From Terebella lapidaria (Eukaryota; Annelida; Polychaeta; Terebellida; Terebellidae), in the NCBI GenBank assembly GCA_949152475.1, contig OX424559.1, positions 30,423,119 to 30,487,118 of the forward strand: DNA of 64,000 nucleotides, given 5' to 3'. A model generated the notes under the pieces. The model was not told the origin of the DNA and searched no databases. It saw nothing but the letters and a program-made list of their open reading frames with translations. This document shows, in pieces, positions 59,116 through 64,000 of this stretch. Each line of letters starts with the position of its first letter. Positions within the stretch are counted from its first letter, which is position 1. Made by a program: the position numbers and the translations under genes.

Positions 59116-59315
59116 TTCTCATAGTCGGGCCTTTAACGTACATTTAAGATCCATTTATCCAATTAATTTCATTGATTCATTACAAGCCTGTCCGAACATT
59201 TTTCTTATGCAATGTTTACTTTTCTTGTAGCTCACCACAATCTGTCATTGTACTCACTATGTATGTATGTTGACTACGAATAAAGTGCATATTATAAAAA
59301 AAAAAGAAAAAAAAA
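59116..59315 (+). other. LINE 3' UTR and A-rich tail
   Basis: A ~165-bp untranslated region is followed by AATAAA (59,279) and an A10-G-A9 tail (59,296-59,315). The following ~95 bp to a C12 run (59,400-59,411) is flank. Confidence 0.8.
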
Positions 59316-59416
59316 TGCAGCTAACTGCGAGAGTCGACATTAGAGCTCGAGCACATCATCAGCACCCTGACAGCTGAATGTATACTACTCAACGTTACTC
59401 CCCCCCCCCCCTCTTC

Positions 59417-60064
59417 TGGTGTGCAGAAGAAATAGAAACTTTACCACACATATTCCTGGAGTGTGAAGTTACAAAACGATTCTGGTCAGAAATCATATCT
59501 TGGATTTGCTCGAAAATAGAAAATAAGTTTGAAATATCTAATGTACAGATAATATGTGGATGTATCGGTAACCGGAACGACCCTTTAGATGACATCGTAC
59601 TGATGGTCAAAAAATTTATATATGCGGAAAAATGTAAAGGGAACTTTTTGACTTTTCAGCGTTTTCGTAATTATTTCAGAGAGATGATTGGAATCCAAAA
59701 ACAAATAGCAAAGAATAATTCAAAGTTGGACATTTTCAATGAAAAGTGGAAAAATTTTGCATGATTCTCATAGTCGGGCCTTTAACGTACATTTAAGATC
59801 CATTTATCCAATTAATTTCATTGATTCATTACAAGCCTGTCCGAACATTTTTCTTATGCAATGTTTACTTTTCTTGTAGCTCACCACAATCTGTCATTGT
59901 ACTCACTATGTATGTATGTTGACTACGAATAAAGTGCATATTATAAAAAAAAAAGAAAAAAAAAATGCAGCTAACTGCGAGAGTCGACATTAGAGCTCGA
60001 GCACATCATCAGCACCCTGACAGCTGAATGTATACTACTCAACGTTACTCCCCCCCCCCCCCCC
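59417..60064 (+). repeat. Tandem duplicate of the LINE 3' end and its flank
   Basis: It repeats 58,768-59,411 at an offset of 649 bp with almost no change: one transversion (AAAATTATATA to AAATTTATATA, around 59,613), one extra A in the tail and a longer C run. It includes the last ~115 codons of ORF2, the 3' UTR, the A tail (59,945-59,965), the same 90-bp flank and a C15 run (60,050-60,064). Because the flank beyond the tail is included, segmental duplication at the C run fits better than a second retrotransposition. Confidence 0.85.
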
Positions 60065-62634
60065 ACAACAAACGCTACCAGATCCTCCCCCACACGATTC
60101 CAATTCATTCCCGTATATTATGATGAAAGCATAGGCCTCATAAGCAAACATTCATTTTGAACTCAATGAAACAGATACATTTGTACGCCTGCTAAAATGA
60201 TATTGAACCGTAATAAAATATCCTTAAAAATATTGGAAACTATAAGGAATATCTGCATCTGATATCATACTCAGTAATAAATAACATATTTACACTGGGC
60301 TAATGAAAAGACCAGTTTAAAATATAAATGATTGTCCGAAGGCTTCGCAAAGCCAACACCTTGACATATAAGGTACGTCAAATTAAGGTAAATGTAGCCG
60401 TGGCATCGCAAACGTATCGTTGTGTTCACTTCATAACACCGAAGAATGCCACATGACATACGCAAGCTTACATGCATGCACGAATTGCTGCACAGAAAAT
60501 TGTGTGCTCCAAAATACGCGTCATTGCGGTAAAATTTGCTTTGCATTCTGGGAACGTCAATTTCCATCGGCTCCGCCATTTTGACGTTTCCAAAACAATC
60601 TCAGCATTTTGCGTAATTTTCTCAAACCTAACACATCGATTTATGCATTATACATCTGTGGAATATTCAAAGTTTGCTATCAATTCGAGAGATTTTATGT
60701 CAAGGACGAAGAAAATTCTCATTTGAAGTAGGTTTCTAAACGTTTACATGCCAAAACGGGCGTCGATAGGTTGGCATGAAACCTCCATGAAAAAGTCAGC
60801 ACATAGACATGTAGAGGGTTGGGGGCTTCGCCCCCAACGCTCTAATGTCAAAAATATGTCTGTTTCCCTCTGTCATCTGTGGAAGGTATATCAGAATATT
60901 CTCGGAGAAATTGAATTAGTGTGGAATGTGACAGATTGATTGCCTACTTGTCCTCCTATTTTCAATGTGTTTTGTGGTGAGTAGCATATGTTTCATACCA
61001 TGTGACCCAGTATGATTGACACCCTAGTACATGTGCGAGCATAAAACTGATTCGACATTGTTTTTTTTTTAATATATGTGATAAGTGAGCCGAGAGTCAT
61101 TTGAGAGTTGAGCGTGGAAGAGTGGAGAGGGGAATGATCAATCTCAAAAGATACTACCTTTATAGATATGCATCAATCTCATAGGATAATGCCTTTATAG
61201 ACATGCACCAACGCGGGGTACAGAGTTTTTCAACTGATCAAAACCGAGTCCATTATGAAATCTCTACTCCAGTGGCCGACAAAGTCGTAGAATTGCATTG
61301 AACGTCATTTGCCCCCTATATATCAGTGCGGGCTGAACAAATATATATTCAAGTGGCCCCCAGGATATATACAGATATGAATATTTCAGCGTTCCTACAC
61401 ACGGTAGAAATATGAATATTTTATTATAGTATTGTTTGGTAGAAACTCTCTCAGTTCTATTCGTCATAAACATTGGAGCTGGCAATAGAAGGAAAATACC
61501 TGTGCAAGGTGATATTGCTGGTAATGAACTATAAAGTGAGAACAGGATATCCTAATACCATTCAATGAAAGACGGACAGTAACCACGTGAGCGTCATTCT
61601 ATCAGTGATGTGTATTAGCAAGTATATGTACTAATTAGATATGTGATTCCGTCGAGGAAGAGTGGGTGTCAATTATGACAACTTGTTTGAAAAGCAGCAC
61701 CTTGAATTATATAAAAGTGGGGAACATGCATTGTTCAATTTGGACCAACTTCTCGGTGTGGGTGGGAATTCATAGAAAAATCTGCACACGAAGATATCCA
61801 GAGGGAATCCCACTCAGCATATTCATCATTGGTATCGAAACATCACACACATTAATGTGAACAGTGAACACCTTTTTTGGGTGCTCAGTTGACACAAAAA
61901 AAACCTCGCTGCTTGGTTATGTCGGTTAGAGAGAAGGATAAATATAAGGCTATGGATGTAAGAATCAACCCATTACTTATAATACAGCGATATTTCGGTG
62001 ATGCCACGTACAACCAAATCATGAGATTCAAAGCCATACTTTCGTGATCAGCCATCTGGGGCAGCTAATTTGTAAAATTCATGATTTTACAAAGGGCGAG
62101 ATATCAGATGAAAATTTGTGTAATATCTGTGATGATGAATATCTCACACCAATATAGTTCACTCGGCGGACAAACAAACAATAGATCAACAAGTGATAAG
62201 CCAGCAGTGTATACAATATACTTTTGAAATCTGTTTATATATATGTATTTCCTTCTTTTCATGAATGTGAAATGAATGAACGATTTCCTGGAGGTTTATC
62301 ATAGTATAGTATTCACAATCATGGACTTTCTGACAAATGATATTGAAAGTGACCTTGACGCATCAGCAACATTGGTGCTGGTGACGTTATGAAATTAATA
62401 AAACTAATTGTATATAAAACTCAAACAATACATGTAAACGTTCCCGAAGTATAAGGGTAACGGAAATATATCATTCTCGCAATCCACCGTTCCCGTCCAA
62501 TAGTGAGAGCAGTTCCAAGATATTCCGATATGACACTCAAGAGACTAAATTATATATATATATATTTTTGCTGTAACGGCTGTTTATTGGCATGTCTCGC
62601 GAGAAAATGCATACGACATTATATTCTCTTGTCA
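60065..62634. other. Intergenic DNA with one GC-rich hairpin
   Basis: No gene, SINE or element end is recognised. The only marked structure is a hairpin at 60,815-60,841 (stem GTTGGGGGC/GCCCCCAAC, loop TTC, extended by GAG/CTC). Confidence 0.4.
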
Positions 62635-62723
62635 GATCGGTTTATCTAGCACTCTGATCACCATCTAAGCCTCGCCCAAATGCTCGGACTAGATTCGGTT
62701 ACAGAGTGCTTGATAAACCGATC
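62635..62723. repeat. 89-bp inverted repeat
   Basis: GATCGGTTTATCTAGCACTC (62,635 onward) is matched inverted by GAGTGCTTGATAAACCGATC (ending 62,723), with one mismatch in these 20 bp and a smaller inner pairing ATCTAAGCCTCG/CGGACTAGAT. The motif TCTAGCACTC is repeated just outside. It is probably a foldback element or its remnant. Confidence 0.65.
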
Positions 62724-63175
62724 TAGCACTCGAAACAATATCATATGCATATATTTCAGCCATACACCTATAACAAAACGTATCCCCCATTCGGTGTAGT
62801 TTTGCTCATGCAAAATAAGTCCTCCCTAATTTGACGTGACGTTTTGATTACTGGTTCAAGGTTACTCAGCCACAACGTCGCAATATCACAACAGGGAAAC
62901 TAGCATTTATTGTGGTTTATTGGGTAACATTTCTCTCACAAATTGGTGTATGGGGTATTTCGATCCCCAGTATGTGGGCTATTTTAACCCAAGTGTGTAA
63001 AGTGTTTATAGAGTACATATACAAGGCTTGTACGTCACGTAAATGGAAGACTGTGTTTTATGAAAACGTTCGAGAACTCTGCGGGAACACGTCCAGTACT
63101 CAGACCTCATGTTGGAAAGTAGACATCCGCAGTGTTCTGAAAATGAGGATGAGGTTACGTGTGACGTCATAACAC
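62724..63175. other. Intergenic DNA, nothing recognised
   Basis: The 86-codon frame at 62,912-63,172 has no recognisable domain and no supporting context. Confidence 0.35.
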
Positions 63176-63294
63176 AAAGATCATTTATCGTTGAGGCGAT
63201 GCGAGACAGGGCTGGGAAAACCGAACATTATAGGAAAGATCATTTATCGATGAGGCGATGCCAGACAGGGCTGGGAAAACCGAACATTTAGATA
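63176..63294. repeat. 59-bp tandem duplication
   Basis: AAAGATCATTTATCG(T/A)TGAG and the following ~40 bp occur at 63,176-63,234 and 63,235-63,293, differing at a few bases. No coding role is evident. Confidence 0.8.
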
Positions 63295-64000
63295 GCAGTG
63301 TCCAACACCTTCGATGTTTTTGACAAAAAAAACAAAAAAAAACGGCGGAAACAGCAGCATAACAATGGAGCAATGACACGGAGATGTGTCACATTTATTA
63401 TTACTATGTTCATAAATAAATCAGTACACGAACAGGATATCTCTTTCCTCACCAATTGATTTGCCGATAAAATGATCGGTAGTCGGTACGTAAACGAACA
63501 GTTTCGTTTTGGTTTACGATATTTATAACTGTTCAATGTTTACACCATTTTGTAGACTTGCAGCACTGCTCATGCAGAAGTGATGGCTTTTGGCCAATAA
63601 ACTAACTTCATTTCACATCACACATGTGTGGATATGTTCACGTTTACAAATTGTGAATGTCTTGCACATAGCTGCTGGCGGACACATCAGCACATTTGTT
63701 CTAGCTCCGCATCGAATGAATTACCCCATCTTTTAAAAACATGTCTATGACAAATATTGACATGAGATCACATATACACAGCTCAGTGAAATCAATATTA
63801 CTTCCTTTTCATCATCTCTGTTTCTGTCACGGAAATGTGTCCTGTTTGAAATATTTTCACTACAACGCATCCAAAATAGAACACCATAAATGTAAACAAT
63901 AGAATGTTTCGTCAAACGATTTATAACCGTGTATTACAAGTCACCACATGTAGATTTGCAATAGAGCGAAGGATTACAAATTTAATGAGCTGGGTTTTGT
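63295..64000. other. Intergenic DNA to window end, nothing recognised
   Basis: The sequence is AT-rich with an A-rich stretch at 63,326-63,341. No gene is supported on either strand. Confidence 0.4.

Larger units (their letters stand above)
51159..59315 (+). mobile_element. L1/Tx1-type LINE with NADAR-bearing ORF1 (decayed)
   Basis: ORF1 (51,159-52,505) and ORF2 (55,348-59,115) are on the same strand in the usual order. AATAAA (59,279-59,284) and an A-rich tail (59,296-59,315) end the element. The 5' end is not defined. The 2.84-kb gap between the ORFs is far longer than in typical LINEs and contains a small inserted element and local duplications. ORF1 is also visibly more GC-rich than ORF2. 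Joint origin is likely but not proven. Confidence 0.65.

Overview
The window looks like metazoan, probably marine-invertebrate, nuclear DNA made almost entirely of transposable elements. I recognise no host protein-coding gene, no rRNA and no intact tRNA gene. The signs are non-LTR retrotransposons of two kinds, a Gypsy-type LTR element with TG...CA LTRs, tRNA-derived SINE-like blocks, foldback elements, and large families of non-autonomous elements. These last combine a central tandem repeat, a (CAAA)n microsatellite and a 3' hairpin, an architecture known from Helitron/Helentron-derived elements (HINEs) of molluscs and other invertebrates. The species cannot be fixed from the sequence.

Layout. 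Positions 1-7,130 hold two head-to-tail copies of one HINE-like family ('family A', a ~322-bp tandem core ending in a CTTGACGAAAT hairpin). The first copy is interrupted by a 5'-truncated non-LTR retrotransposon (487-2,655, minus strand). Positions 7,131-7,243 are a stack of 3' hairpin ends from related families. Positions 7,244-35,332 are an array of 25 units of a second family ('family B'), each starting TGAAGCAATCGCTC. Units without a terminal hairpin are always fused directly to the next unit, and runs of them end in a hairpin-bearing unit. A third family A copy (35,333-37,837) splits the last unit and is followed by three stacked 3' ends. About 1.1 kb without recognisable content follows.

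Positions 39,113-45,425 are a Gypsy-type LTR element on the minus strand with two ~0.87-kb LTRs, gag and an aspartic protease, but no reverse transcriptase, RNase H or integrase. A Helitron-like element with a 147-bp tandem core (45,463-46,709) lies next to it. Positions 46,710-50,880 contain a tRNA-derived SINE, a short inverted-repeat element and a ~1.6-kb inverted-repeat element with a near-perfect foldback inside.

Positions 51,159-59,315 carry an L1/Tx1-type LINE. Its ORF1 protein has coiled-coil and RRM-like parts fused to a C-terminal NADAR (YbiA-like, DUF1768) domain. Its ORF2 (endonuclease plus reverse transcriptase) is broken by one in-frame TGA and has a D-to-E change in the YADD motif. 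The last ~650 bp of this LINE and its flank are tandemly duplicated. The remainder to 64,000 shows only small repeats and hairpins.

The two most noteworthy observations are the NADAR domain in a retrotransposon ORF1 and the hairpin-gated unit array, which fits rolling-circle read-through. Most open reading frames in the repeat arrays are by-products of repetition, not genes.
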